DNA of 64,000 bases from Rhexocercosporidium sp. MPI-PUGE-AT-0058. Taxonomy: Eukaryota; Ascomycota; Leotiomycetes; Helotiales. The stretch is from assembly GCA_020746875.1 (NCBI GenBank), contig JAGTJL010000006.1:2728001-2792000 (forward strand), read 5' to 3'. Position 1 is the first letter of the stretch. The number at the start of each line of letters is the position of its first letter. Positions 37,709-48,235 of this stretch are shown piece by piece. Under the pieces are notes generated by a model, which made no database searches, had not been told where the DNA came from, and saw nothing but the letters and a program-made list of their open reading frames with translations. The translations under genes were made by a program, and so were the position numbers.

Positions 37709-39897
37709 CATACACTCCATAACGATTGACATCGTAACCAGTGACAGGCTTCCAGGTGACCATGATGCCGGCGCCAGATGGCAGTACGATGATATCAGAT
37801 GGCCCAGGAGAGGTCTTGAGATGAGCTGTACCGAATGAGGATGGTGACCATGCAGATTTGTCACCGTTATCGCCGCTCGTGCGAGCTTGGAATTCCCAGG
37901 TCTGCCCTTCGCTAATCCATGTTGACAATAAGGCCCAAGTACCACCTGGTACACCTCCGTCAGACCACCAATCGCTCATTCCTTAAAGCCTGGAGCGCAC
38001 ATTGTAGCCTCTAGCCTGAGGCTCTCTCTCCCAAATTGTAAATAAACCTTCCGGCAGAGATGAGGTTCTCACGTTCTGGGGCATGCCGATTACCCTCGGC
38101 TCTGCGCTCGTCCCAACTGAGAGAGGTTCGGTAGGGTGCTGGAGATCCTTTTGGAAATGAACTTGAAGGGACCGAGCAAATGCTTCTGCTATATGATACT
38201 CGCCCATGGAATTTGGATGCAATCCATCCCACCCATCAGGACAGGAGTCAGGGGAACATCGATAGTTGGCATTGACGTCGACATATGAGACACTAGAGGT
38301 CGAGGTAGACCAGCTCTGGTAAGCATCCTGGAGGAGCTGGTTGAATTTGTTGGTTTTGTCTACGAGATCCTGCCGTCCCCCGATGAATGTCCTGTGGACC
38401 ACATTGCCGAGGAAGATTCTGACATTTGCGTTGCCCTTACGGGCATTTTGAACCAGTTCTTTCAGGCTTGCAAGTAGGCCTTCGGGGCCACTGATAAACC
38501 ACCCAAGATCGTTGAACCCCAACAAGACTAGGATGTAGTCTGGCTGGTACTGCTCAACCCAGCCCTGGATCTCGCCTTTGGACTGAGCAGCCTGTCTCCC
38601 CCACCATGCAGCATGACCACTAGACGTGAAACTGCTGGGCACTCCGCTAGCGTATAGGCCTTGGACTCGTAGTGATGGTGAGCTGGTGTCTCCGGGGAGG
38701 TGAGGTGGGTTGGGCTGGGCGGCAGCGGGGGGGTTTGGCCCAAAGGTGCCCCCATATGGTCCCACGAAATCAAAATGGAAGCTCTGGCTTTCCACTAAGA
38801 GTCAAATGTAAGAGACAAAACGCAGGAGCAAAAGGGATAGCAATTTTCGTAACGTACACCAGTAGAACAACCGCCATCTCCAGGTCCAGTCGCCTTCCAT
38901 GCCATGAGATATCGAATCCCCGACGATCATAAGCTTTTGTCTCTCGTTTGGCACGGTGGTAACGTCAGGATCAGCGTCGTGAATGCAGGGCACAGCACAG
39001 TCGCCCTCCCAGACATTGCCGTTTGTGGAGAATTGATCTGTGATAGCAGAGTAACACAGACCTTTGCAATCCCCGTGAGTGTATTCGCAAGCCGTTGTGT
39101 CACCCTGTGACTCTGCGATAGGTATCGAATCGGGTCAGGTATTGCAAGACGAGTGGGAAGGTTAGAGGGTTAAGTACTCACTCCAGGTGTTGAGGATCGC
39201 ACTGAATTTATCATGGTAGAAGATGTACTGGGGATTGCACAAGCCCTTGAAGTGACATCGCTCGGTGTCGTTCGTCCCACTCCACGCAACACTATCTGTT
39301 GCGGTAAACTGGACGCTGAATCTTCCGATGGCTGGATCAGTAAAGAAGTGGACAGGAGGATCCGTATTCTCAGGGTCGTTCCATCCTACACTGTATACAT
39401 TGTAAGCTGCACTCTCGGCTATTTGATCTGACGGTCATATCGAACACTTACTTGAAATCTGCATCGGTGAACCGATCTGTAGAGCCCCGGTCGTACGTTC
39501 TGACAACTTCCTCGCCACCAGCGTGTGTCTTGAAATGTGTTCTGCAGTTCTTTTTACTATGCCAAATTCTCTGATCCTCCTTCGTGAAGATGCAGACAAA
39601 ATTAGCGACCAGACCCGCCACGACCTCGGCACCAGCCCCGAAAACTTCGATAAGTGCCACCCCAGCCAGTCCAGCAATTACCAAAAATCGCTTTTCTTTC
39701 GGGTTAAAAGTATAGTTAGGAAGGTCTTCATAACGAACGTGGACCGGATTGCCATTGTTGTACTTATCGAGGGCTTCCGCACGCCGGGCTTGCAGTTCTG
39801 CTAGAACTTGAGGATCGGTTATCAGAGTGCGTTGCGCCCCCACTTGAGCGGAAGGGACAAGAGCCAATACAGCTGCGAGTATAATCGGTAACCTCAT

Positions 39898-41140
39898 TGG
39901 GGAAAAAATCGAACTAGTGGTGTTCTTGTCTTGTAGTGAGGTGGAAAGATGTGTCTTTAGAATAGAGAGACTCCTCGAATACTCTTATAGTTAGAGGTTT
40001 ACTGATAAACTCCGGCCTCATCACTTGCCCAAAATTCCAAATTCAATGCTTCGTCTTCGATTTGCAACCCTTGCTATATGCAAGGCGAGGGCGTAGACTA
40101 TACATTCTCTTCGAACCTTGCGGATTGCGATGCAAGCGGGCCTACTGCACTGGCTCCCCAACGGCGCAGCGCACTGCAACTACTCTCGTGACTGCCTGAA
40201 AACGAAAAGGGCATGCACTTCCCGTGCTTACACAAATAATATGTAGGCTGTGTAATGCCTGCCGACGACCAGGGTAACGGTTTCTCGGAGCTGGAAGACA
40301 TATAACAAGGTGAATATACTTTCTTCTTCTTACTCTTCGCTATCCGGGATTGCATTTATTCCACCGAAGCGCACGGGATGTTGTATCTCGTTTTCGTAAA
40401 CTCTATTATACGTATACTTATGTAAGGAGATGAGATTAGTACGAACCGTTCGTCCTAATAGTTGTTCTTTCGTTCGCTTACGTTTAATTTATCTTTCTAG
40501 TTGCAAAAGTCGCTCTTATATTAAAGTCTTAAACGAGTTCTTCAACCGTATATACCTAATAATAATTTATTCCTCTTAAATCAACCGATCAATCGCTTAC
40601 ATCCCAGCTTTATATTCCTTAATCATTCATACATGGAAGGCGAGACCTCGGATCAACAGGGTTTCACAGCCGAAAACAGCAGGTGAGAATCAGCCTGCAG
40701 GTGAATCTCATCCTGAACCCTCGTGGGATTACCTCAGTCCAATACTTTACAATCCCCAGTCCCGAGTCACTGATTTTACTGTAGCTCTTCAGCCCGAATT
40801 CCCAGGATAACAAGACTTGGCAAGAAAAGCTTCAGGGGGCGCCATTGGCTCGGCCAGCCTGGCAGCGGGAGTACATCTCTTGATCAGGCACTGCGCCGCT
40901 GGAAGATTCCGAGATGTCGGGTCAATAGCCAGAATAGAACGAATCGGCGCAGTGGCGGCAAATGTGATGGAATAACGATATATTGCTGACAGTCACAACA
41001 TTGAAATAACTGTTAAGAGATAGTGCTATTACGATCAATTTAGAGGGCGTTCTGTTGAACCCTTGTCGTATTGTTACAAGCTCATTCAGTTGTGCACTGG
41101 GTGTGCGCCATCTGAGTATACTCCACTGAGACTCAGCACC
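39898..41140. other. intergenic, no gene seen
   Basis: Upstream region of the SGNH/FN3 gene followed by unannotated DNA, partly AT-rich (40380-40620). No supported gene or RNA. Confidence 0.45.
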
Positions 41141-41860
41141 GCCGAAAACAATTGAAAACGTCCGGACGTAATTATGACTTTCTCAGCAGACGTTCTATAC
41201 TACTAAAAGGATTATTCCCAGTTTTCGCATCATTTTCGACACACCAGATCCTTATTCTATACCCATACGTTGTCCTTCTTTACATTCATCACAAACGACC
41301 AACCCGAACTTTCTCGGAAACACTTATATCATTCCAAAACTTTTCTAAATAATGCATTTACCTGTAAGAAGTATAACTCCAATTTTTCGTATCGTTTTCG
41401 GCGCTTACTATTTCATATTTACTACGTATATGAGCATCCGCCTCTTCAATTCTCGCCCCTCACACTCCTCAAAATGGTCGAAAACGTTCATATGACCCCG
41501 GAATTTTACAGGGAATATATACAGATGAAAAAAAAAGTGATCCTAGCTTTCCGCATTCATTTCTACACACATCTTTTTTTTATTTATCACTTTGATGGCC
41601 ATCCGCCTCGTTTAGTTCTATTCCTATTAGCCCCCCGGAAATGACACCGAAAACATTTGCATCTCATCTAGAACTATTTTACACCATATATACTTATGTA
41701 ATAAAGGTAATCTCGACTTTTCGCATCCTATTCGGTGTACATCGTCTCATATTTGTAACACATATGACCATCTGCCTTGTCTACATTGCCCCTCCCACTC
41801 CCCCGAAAACGATCGAAAACGAACAAAACACTTACATCTCATCCAGACCCTCCTAACAGT
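41140..41860. repeat. degenerate tandem repeat, ~165-bp period
   Basis: About four to five diverged copies of a unit near 165 bp. The marker CGAAAAC recurs near 41143, 41480, 41647 and 41804 (GGAAACA at 41317). Each is followed by an ACTTA(C/T)ATCTCAT-like stretch, then GTAAT..CGACTTTTCGCATC, CATATTT..TACATATATGA and CATCCGCCT. Open frames here are by-products of the repeat. Confidence 0.7.
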
Positions 41861-42765
41861 GGAAGTTATAAATAATCGAGCGAATAGTAGCTTTTCGCAA
41901 TATTCTGTAAGCCCGAAACCTCACTATAACCCTGCAGGTGCTGGATGTCCATTGCCGGTTAGCAGCACGGTAGGCCGAGCCTCTGTTGAATCATCCCAAC
42001 TTTAGCGCTTTTAAACTCGACTCACTGAAACTCTGGAGCTAAAGGATGTGCTTTAATACTTTCAAATTCCATTCGAGGAGCTGATTTTCTGTTTAGTCGA
42101 GCAGAACTTCCGTGCTGGTGGCCGACTTGTGCAACCTCACAGCTTGACACATCTCCATCTCAACAAATTGACGAAATGGCTAGTTCCTTGTTTATTACAC
42201 GTATTCTGTATTTATTCAAGAGACTCATGATAGCACAACAACAACGCAACACACCTATAGAGCGTTTCCGAAACGAGTTCGAGAAATCTGTAACTTAAGT
42301 GTATGGCAACTGCGGACTCCTTTTTTGGTCTCGCTTTGTATATGGCCAATCTTTCCACTGCCGCTAGTCCCCTCGATATTCGAATACTCTTGGAAAAGAT
42401 GGTGCTGGCGTCCTGCCTGTCCTTCAATGTAGGCTTGCCCCTTCAACAAAAAAACATATTGATTCCATAACCGATCTCATTATGTTTTCTCAGTTCTCAG
42501 AACAGTCATTGAGACCATATATCTACAGGTTACGTTGCATTTCCGTCACAAGGAGCCTAAACCGCAATCAGAAAATGTGGTGATCATCACATCCCATCAA
42601 GGACCATCCTCAACGGACTGGCCTCAATGACCTGCTTTAATAGTCTCTCAGTACTTGGCGAAACCCCCTAACCGCCAGTCTCGCGTGGCAACATCAGAAA
42701 CACTTTACCAACGATTTTGACCACTGACCAAGGGAAGAAGCTGTCTAGAAGGGTAAAATGCCACG
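41861..42765. other. intergenic, no gene seen
   Basis: Sequence between the 165-bp repeat and the broken gene at 42766. No supported feature. Confidence 0.45.
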
Positions 42766-44562
42766 ATGATTGATGATAGCGAAAGCAAGAGATGTGAGAA
42801 TGTATTACTGTTAATCCTTCCCCTGTTCGAGTCAGTTATCACCGAACCCGACCCGGACGCAAAAGTTCCGGTCGATAATCTTAGCGACAATGAGAGGAGA
42901 GCTCGGTCTTTCAAAGCGAAGTTCCTAGTGGAAGTGAGAAATTTGCGCAGGTTGATAAGAAGTTTCAATGATCACGATGGACTTGATAGGACGTCGGGCG
43001 ATTTTGTGAAAAATCTCAGTGGGATACTAACTCTATTTGATTGTAATGTTGGACCTGAAGTCCTTGTCGGGGCCACTGACTATAGTTCACATAACGCTCT
43101 AGTAAGTGAGACCAGAGGTGAATTTTCCAGCATTCGCAAAATTCCATTTTTCGCCGCAGGCCATTGACATCCTCCAGGTGCTGGGTGATCACACATTCTC
43201 CCGACTGGGTGCTCTGGATGCACTCCTTGCAGCGGGGCCAGATGGGAGTGGACTTGTTACTCGCATCACCACAGACGCGAAACAGGAGTATAACATGATG
43301 AAAATCCAAAAATACAACAGAAGGCTGGAGCGTTTTCTAGGAGTTCCCCCTACCTCTATTGCAAAGGTTCCGACGGTTGAGACAGGTAGGGCACATCCAT
43401 CCTACGAAGTGCGCCAGTTTCTCGATAAGCTCCATGATCTACTGGTCAAGACCTGGGTACATGCCAGAGCTCCCACCAAGCCAAGATCCGTCTTGCCACG
43501 TTTGGAAACAAGAGACGGAATCCTCCAGCCAAGGAAGGACCTAAGTTATAAGATTTTGATCTTCTATTGCGAACACATACTCAACCACCTCGATGGAAAC
43601 AAAGCAGAATTACAATCCACAGGTCAGAAGATTTTCTACGGTAGAGTATTAGGAGAAGGCAATGACTAACATGTTGCGAAAACAGGGAACTGTTTGAAGT
43701 TTTCGATTCGGCTATGAAGTTCTCCGAACCAGTGCCAAAACCGAAAATATCGAGATTTCTGAAAAGAACCGCACCCGTCAGTATCGATAAGCTATGTCCT
43801 ATTATCGATAGACTTGGTTCAGATAAGAATGTTCTGTGTATCAAGGCTCGACATAACGGCCTGCTAAAGATTTCGGCAGCAGGTATTGAACTTTTACAGA
43901 TTCCAGAGGATGCTCCGTTGATATCCTTGAAGGCCTTGATAAATTCTGCGCCCAATTTTTATCTGTCCCAGAAACGAATCCTTGCATTCGAGATGATTCT
44001 TTTAGAGCTCGGGACAGGCAAGTCAATTGACTTGCATTGAACCGCTGAAGATCTATCCCACGGAGAACCGAATTCATACAGCAACATGACAGCCGCCATA
44101 AGACTAGTTGCGCCCTCGAAAGTTTGGGAAGCGAATGATGGTATTCGGATCGCTGCAGAAGCGTGTATCAAGCGATCTTTCTTGCAGACAGACTCGGGAG
44201 CTGGGTTGACTGAACTCAGCTTCCAACAGGCAGTTTATACGAATATCGTAGCCCCGATTGAGCGAGATATTTTCACCATATCCGATATGACAGCCGGGAG
44301 TCTGGATAGCCAACCGTATTACGCGAACTTCGAGTATCAGAGGCCATATACTCCTCTCAAGGGAGTAGTCAGTGGTTTTGGCAAAGGAAAGGAAAAGATA
44401 CATGAATTCTCGTACGACCAGAAATTTTCAACTCATACATTGCCCACCCACCAAGAAGTCAGCGACCCTGATGAAAGCCCGACCAGTGCCGTGCGTATTA
44501 CTGACTGCCGAGTAATGACCGAGTCGGAATCGAACTCTCCGCCTCCTGAGTATGACCCATGA
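42766..44562 (+). pseudogene. broken fungal gene, DUF7580-like architecture
   Basis: Inferred exons are 42766-43101 (GTAAGT donor), 43160-43621 (GTCAGA donor, TGACTAACA branch site) and 43686-44562. The chain is helical and cytosolic in character: a leucine-rich N-terminal half, and a C-terminal half with FYLSQKRILAFEMILLELGTG and MTAAIRLVAPSKVW. It ends in a Pro/Ser/Glu-rich tail. The layout recalls DUF7580-type fungal proteins, often NLR/HET-associated, but this is uncertain. Two lesions are seen. Just after the second intron the frame shifts by one base; one missing T in the run at 43700-43703 explains it. TGA at 44038-44040 sits in frame between SIDLH and TAEDL, where Trp (TGG) would fit the continuing frame. 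Confidence 0.65.
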
Positions 44563-45600
44563 TATTTTGGCTCCCTGATGTTGACGATTCAAACAGACTA
44601 TACAATATCTCTAACACAACCCAGTAATATTTCTCGCTATAACATATCTCTTCGTCAGAACCGTCTTCCAATCTATGGAGCTCGGCAAAGGTTTCTCGGG
44701 GAAACTGGCGAACAATAAAACGCAGTTCATAGTTTTAGACGGTGTCATAGTTATCCTCGCATGTCTCTGCCTCACCCTCATACATCCTAAAATTAATATT
44801 AGAATAAAAGGATGAAAGCTAGCAGACTTCTCACTTATACTTAGGAAGGAGGTCGCACGATGGACCGATATTACTAAGTCTACTGAATACGTTCCCCCAA
44901 AGCCAAAGATATGCAAATATCGTCCAAACATCACATACCAAGAGAGAACTCCCGTAGAAATCAGGGAGTGAGTAGTATAAAGGCTAGGAGGCTGGCTTAG
45001 TTGCCATGTGGCAAGCATCACGTTCAATTTACAAGACTTCCGAATGGGTGAGCTCCTGAACTTTGGCTCGCAGTGCCCAAGCCCCAAGATGAATCGACAA
45101 CCTACTCAGTCGCCCTCGTCCGGATCAGAACCAACTTGATCGCTCGCTTTATGTCTCTACAGTTCGAGGTTCGTACTTCAATGATCCGTCAGCCGAAATC
45201 ATGTCCTCGCATCCGCCTAAACGCAAAATCAACAAGTTCTTTCACCAAGTATACCTCTATGAATGGTCTTCAGCACAACGATATATGATATACTGTCCGT
45301 AGATAAGACATTGATGGGTAGAGAAACGCTAGGCCTCCATTATAGTAGCTCCTCAAACACGCTGCCTAATTTGGCACCACCTGATAAGTACAATATCTTA
45401 GCCCGTAAATATTTTCTGATGCGGCCGCGATAATTGGAAAGCGATACACGAGCTTGAAATCTATTAAAGACAAGTAATGGATTGCTTTGGAACACATTGA
45501 GAAGTATATCAGCATGGTTTAAATACGTGTCGAGGGGTCATAGTAGCCTTTGTGTGAGAAGATCGCAATCTGCTAAACTTATGTGTCCAAGCTGAACACC
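44563..45600. other. intergenic, no gene seen
   Basis: One 158-codon frame on the minus strand (44611-45087) lacks protein-like features and is not called. Otherwise only short frames. Confidence 0.45.
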
Positions 45601-47303
45601 TCAAAGGGTATAAAGCACCGGAACAGTCTCTGACCCTTCACTTTCCCGAGTCAACTTCTGATTTGCTCTTCTCAATGACCATTTCATTACCATGCAGGCC
45701 ACGATGCTGAGCCCCGAGAACACCATCATCAGGATCATGGCCAGCAAGTACCTAGGCGAATCCCCCGGACGGAAGAAATAAGGACTCCAGATATTACCCA
45801 ACTGCGAGAGGAGATTGATCATCGCTACGGCAGCGGCTCTCTTCTCAGGCGTTTGACTTAGTGATGAGGATGCCCAACTGTACACCATCGCGTTCGCGGC
45901 AAAACAGCCTGAGATATAGAAAAAAGATGCGGCGTAGCGTGCGGCAGAGTTCAATGTTGCAACTGAAATGACGAAGCCGAGAACAGCTACGCACATAGGG
46001 CCCGCGATGTGAAAGCCGCGTTCACCAAATCGATCACTGGAGAAAGCGACGATGAATGAGATGCAAGCGCCAACGAGATAAGGAGGCGCGGTTAAGACAA
46101 GTGTAATTGTTCGCGAGCCAAGGTTGAAGCCTTTGACGATGGTAGGGAAGAAGTTATTGAAGCCGTATGCGGTGTGGTTTGCCGTTAACATGAGCACCTT
46201 TCATATCTGTTAGAAATGTGTGGCAAGTCTCCAAGAACGTGTGATACTCACAAAGATCCAGGTTCGGTAATCCGTCGCGGCGGCTTTCAGGCCGTACCAG
46301 ACAGAGTGCTTGCCTTCTTCGACCGAGACCCGGTCGAGTCTAATTCTTTCGATGGCTAGTTCACGCTCTTCCTGTGTAAAAAGCCACTTCCCACTACCAG
46401 ATGTGGATTCAGGAAAGTCTGGCAGGATGAGCATCGCGAGGAGGCCCAAGAGAAAGCTGATCGCTCCAGTAATGATGAAAAGCCATCTGGAGAAAAATAA
46501 GTTAGTATGATTGAATAAAAACTTACCAAAAACGATGGTGATAAGTGTGATATGCGTATTTAGTGACAGGTAAACAAAGAATAACGTACTGCCAGCCAGC
46601 CAACCCCTTTGCTCCATCAAGTCCAGCAAAAATACCCGCAGAAATCAGCCCAGAGAAGCAGGTCGCAAGCACCAAGCCAGAATATAATACTGCTGTCCTA
46701 AGGCCCAGTTCACGGCGCGTATACCAGCATGAGAGTAGGTAGAATGCACCGGGGAAGAAAGGTGCCTCCGACACCCCGAGGAAGAAGCGAATGACAACCA
46801 AATGAGTATAGTTGCTTGCTCCAGCGGTAGAAGCTGAAATACAGGACCAGACGCAGACCCAGAAAGGCATGTACAACGATGGCCTGACCCGGGTCAAAAT
46901 CATGTTACTCGGAAGCTGCATAAGCATGTAACTAAGTAGCAAAAGTCAGGATGTGTTCCTGTTCTCGAAAGCCAAGGAGGAAGAGAAGCATTTACCCAAC
47001 ATTCAGAATGGAGATGGCAGTATTAAACTGGTCGCCAATAAGGCCAAGGTCCCTTTCAATATTGTTGAGCTTTGCCTGCGCAATAGCGTTGCGGTCGAGG
47101 TAGTTGAACATGTAGAGCACCCACACCACGGGCAGCAGAGTCAAATCCAGCTTGCGCACCAGTCTCTTCTCTCGACGACGACGGTCGGTGTCGGTGTCGG
47201 CGCCGGAAGCAATGGCCTCGATGTCTTTGGTGGACTTTTTGCCCATTTCTGTGAACTCGAGGTGGGTGGCTGGGTTGAGCTTGAGGTCGGAATTGGAATA
47301 CAT
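45601..47303 (-). CDS. MFS anion:cation symporter (Dal5/Tna1-like)
   Basis: This is a plasma-membrane importer of a small organic anion, of the anion:cation symporter family that includes yeast allantoate (Dal5) and nicotinate (Tna1) permeases. Exons 46996-47303, 46590-46931, 46252-46486 and 45601-46197 give 1482 nt (493 residues), all in phase. Family marks are LDLTLLPVVWVLYMFNYLDRNAIAQAKLN in the first helix region (residue positions about 51-79) and ILNVGYMLMQLPSN. RFFLGVSEAPFFPGAFYLLSCWY and a WLFTQEERELAIERIR loop follow, then a twelfth-helix region and a basic/acidic tail. The start at 47303 follows a CT-rich leader on the coding strand. It is divergently oriented from the PEP-mutase-like gene at 48217, with about 0.9 kb shared between them, so shared regulation is possible. 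Confidence 0.93.
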
Positions 47304-47701
47304 CTTCGTGGAGGAGGGACGGAGAGGGGAGAGAGAGGGTCAACTGTGGAAGGAAGGAAGGAAGCAGTGTTTGGTTTGTCTGGGGGAGGGAGGGTGAAGA
47401 AACGCAAGTGAGCAAGGGGAAAGCTGCATATTTATGACATTCTGGGGATCTGGGGGATCTGGGGAAAACGACTCCCCGCAAGATGCAGGCTCGCTCCGAG
47501 TGAGTCTGGGGAACGGCGGACTCATGCTAAGGTTACCAGCGAGCGCGCCATCACACATGACTCGACTTGCGGGCTCGAAGCAGGGCAAGCTGTAGCTGTA
47601 GCTGTCTACAGCACAGGATCCTGGTTTTGATATTCGTATCGGCGCGGACCTTGGCCTTGGCGGGGGGCTATCGGAGGCAGAACGCGAGCGGGGGCTGGAG
47701 G

Positions 47702-47749
47702 GCTGGTGAGCTGGTGAGCCGGTGAGCTGGTGAGCTGGTGAGCTGGTGG
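47702..47749. repeat. 8-bp tandem repeat in divergent promoter region
   Basis: Six tandem copies of GCTGGTGA (one copy GCCGGTGA, the last ending GG) lie in the region between the divergent symporter and PEP-mutase-like genes. Copy number could vary between strains. Confidence 0.85.
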
Positions 47750-48064
47750 ACAGCACGGGACCATACTCTAAGCGAGCCGACGATCATCCACCAGAACACT
47801 ACACTACTTGCCTTACGTAACACGCATCGGCGCCGATGTAAATATCGGCACCAAAAGAGCCTCCGATACGTATCGCAGCTCCTGCTACATCGCATGTCGC
47901 GGCTTGAAGCACTTTTCTCCACCAGGTAGGTGTCCGTAGCGAGGCCTGAATAGTAGTCTCTTCTCTTCCCGATCGGAATCTCCCCCCGCGATGTCTCCTC
48001 GCGAAGTCAGAATCTTTTGTCGACCCCGCTGCCACTCGCCGTGTTTGTTGAGGTTGAGTATTTG

Positions 48065-48075
48065 TATATATAAAA
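48065..48075 (+). promoter_or_regulatory. possible TATA box
   Basis: A TATATATAAAA run about 145 bp upstream of the start codon at 48217 and 20 bp before an upstream ATG at 48095. It is assigned by motif and position only. Confidence 0.4.
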
Positions 48076-48094
48076 CTGTTCTCCGCGACTCAAC

Positions 48095-48235
48095 ATGGCT
48101 TCCATTCCACCAACGGCCCCATCTTTAGCATCACCGAAAACAGAACTGCGATTCAAATCCGGATCTCGCGTACTCCTCTCTCAGACGATCAGTATCCTTC
48201 GCTCATCACATCCACCATGTCACCAAACGGGATAA
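48095..48235 (+). promoter_or_regulatory. upstream ORF overlapping main start
   Basis: A 46-codon frame begins at ATG 48095 and ends at TAA 48233-48235. It lies in a different frame from the main gene and overlaps its ATG at 48217. If the transcript starts just after the TATA-like motif, ribosomes reading this frame would pass the main start, so it could lower translation. It may be absent from the mRNA if transcription begins later. Confidence 0.35.

Larger units (their letters stand above)
32572..37713 (-). mobile_element. Ty1/Copia LTR retrotransposon, RIP-decayed
   Basis: The element proper is 32577-37708 (5132 bp), with two 123-bp LTRs that start TG and end CA (TA in one copy). A 5-bp target duplication flanks it: TATAC at 32572-32576 and CATAC at 37709-37713, differing by one C-to-T. 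It reads on the minus strand. Remnants include a protease/GAG-pol stretch still open at 36045-36359 (NVWYIPDFGNIKLLSIRAL). Near 33080-33190 is an RNase H C-terminal segment (SKHIDIRYFFIRD ... ADVLIKALPG), so the order gag-PR-IN-RT-RH fits Copia. The body is very AT-rich and full of stops. A short tandem repeat lies inside at 34798-35055. No intact polyprotein remains. Confidence 0.9.
31916..39897 (-). pseudogene. secreted SGNH hydrolase / FN3 protein gene, split by Copia
   Basis: Exons on the minus strand are 39452-39897, 39182-39411, 38858-39112, 37714-38794 and 31916-32441 (2538 nt; 845 codons plus stop), all in matching phase. Residues 1-21 are a signal peptide (MRLPIILAAVLALVPSAQVGA). About 230 residues of an unrecognised, partly Cys-rich domain follow. 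Next comes an SGNH/GDSL hydrolase: GDSISHGMEGDWTWR (block I, catalytic Ser), GFNDLGW (block III with Asn) and DGLHPNSMGEYHIA (block V Asp/His). Two fibronectin-III-like modules end the protein. Two problems exist. TAA at 37983-37985 interrupts the frame in exon 4 (CAA to TAA would do it). A 5.1-kb Copia element lies in the fourth intron, immediately after the splice donor. Without the stop and with splicing across the element the protein would be complete. Family members are usually extracellular esterases or carbohydrate deacylases. Confidence 0.82.

Noticed and set aside
41152..41856. Several 66-124 codon frames
   Set aside because: They arise from the 165-bp tandem repeat, differ in frame from unit to unit and lack protein-like composition.
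44611..45087. 158-codon minus-strand frame
   Set aside because: No recognisable domain, odd composition and no splice or start support; probably chance.
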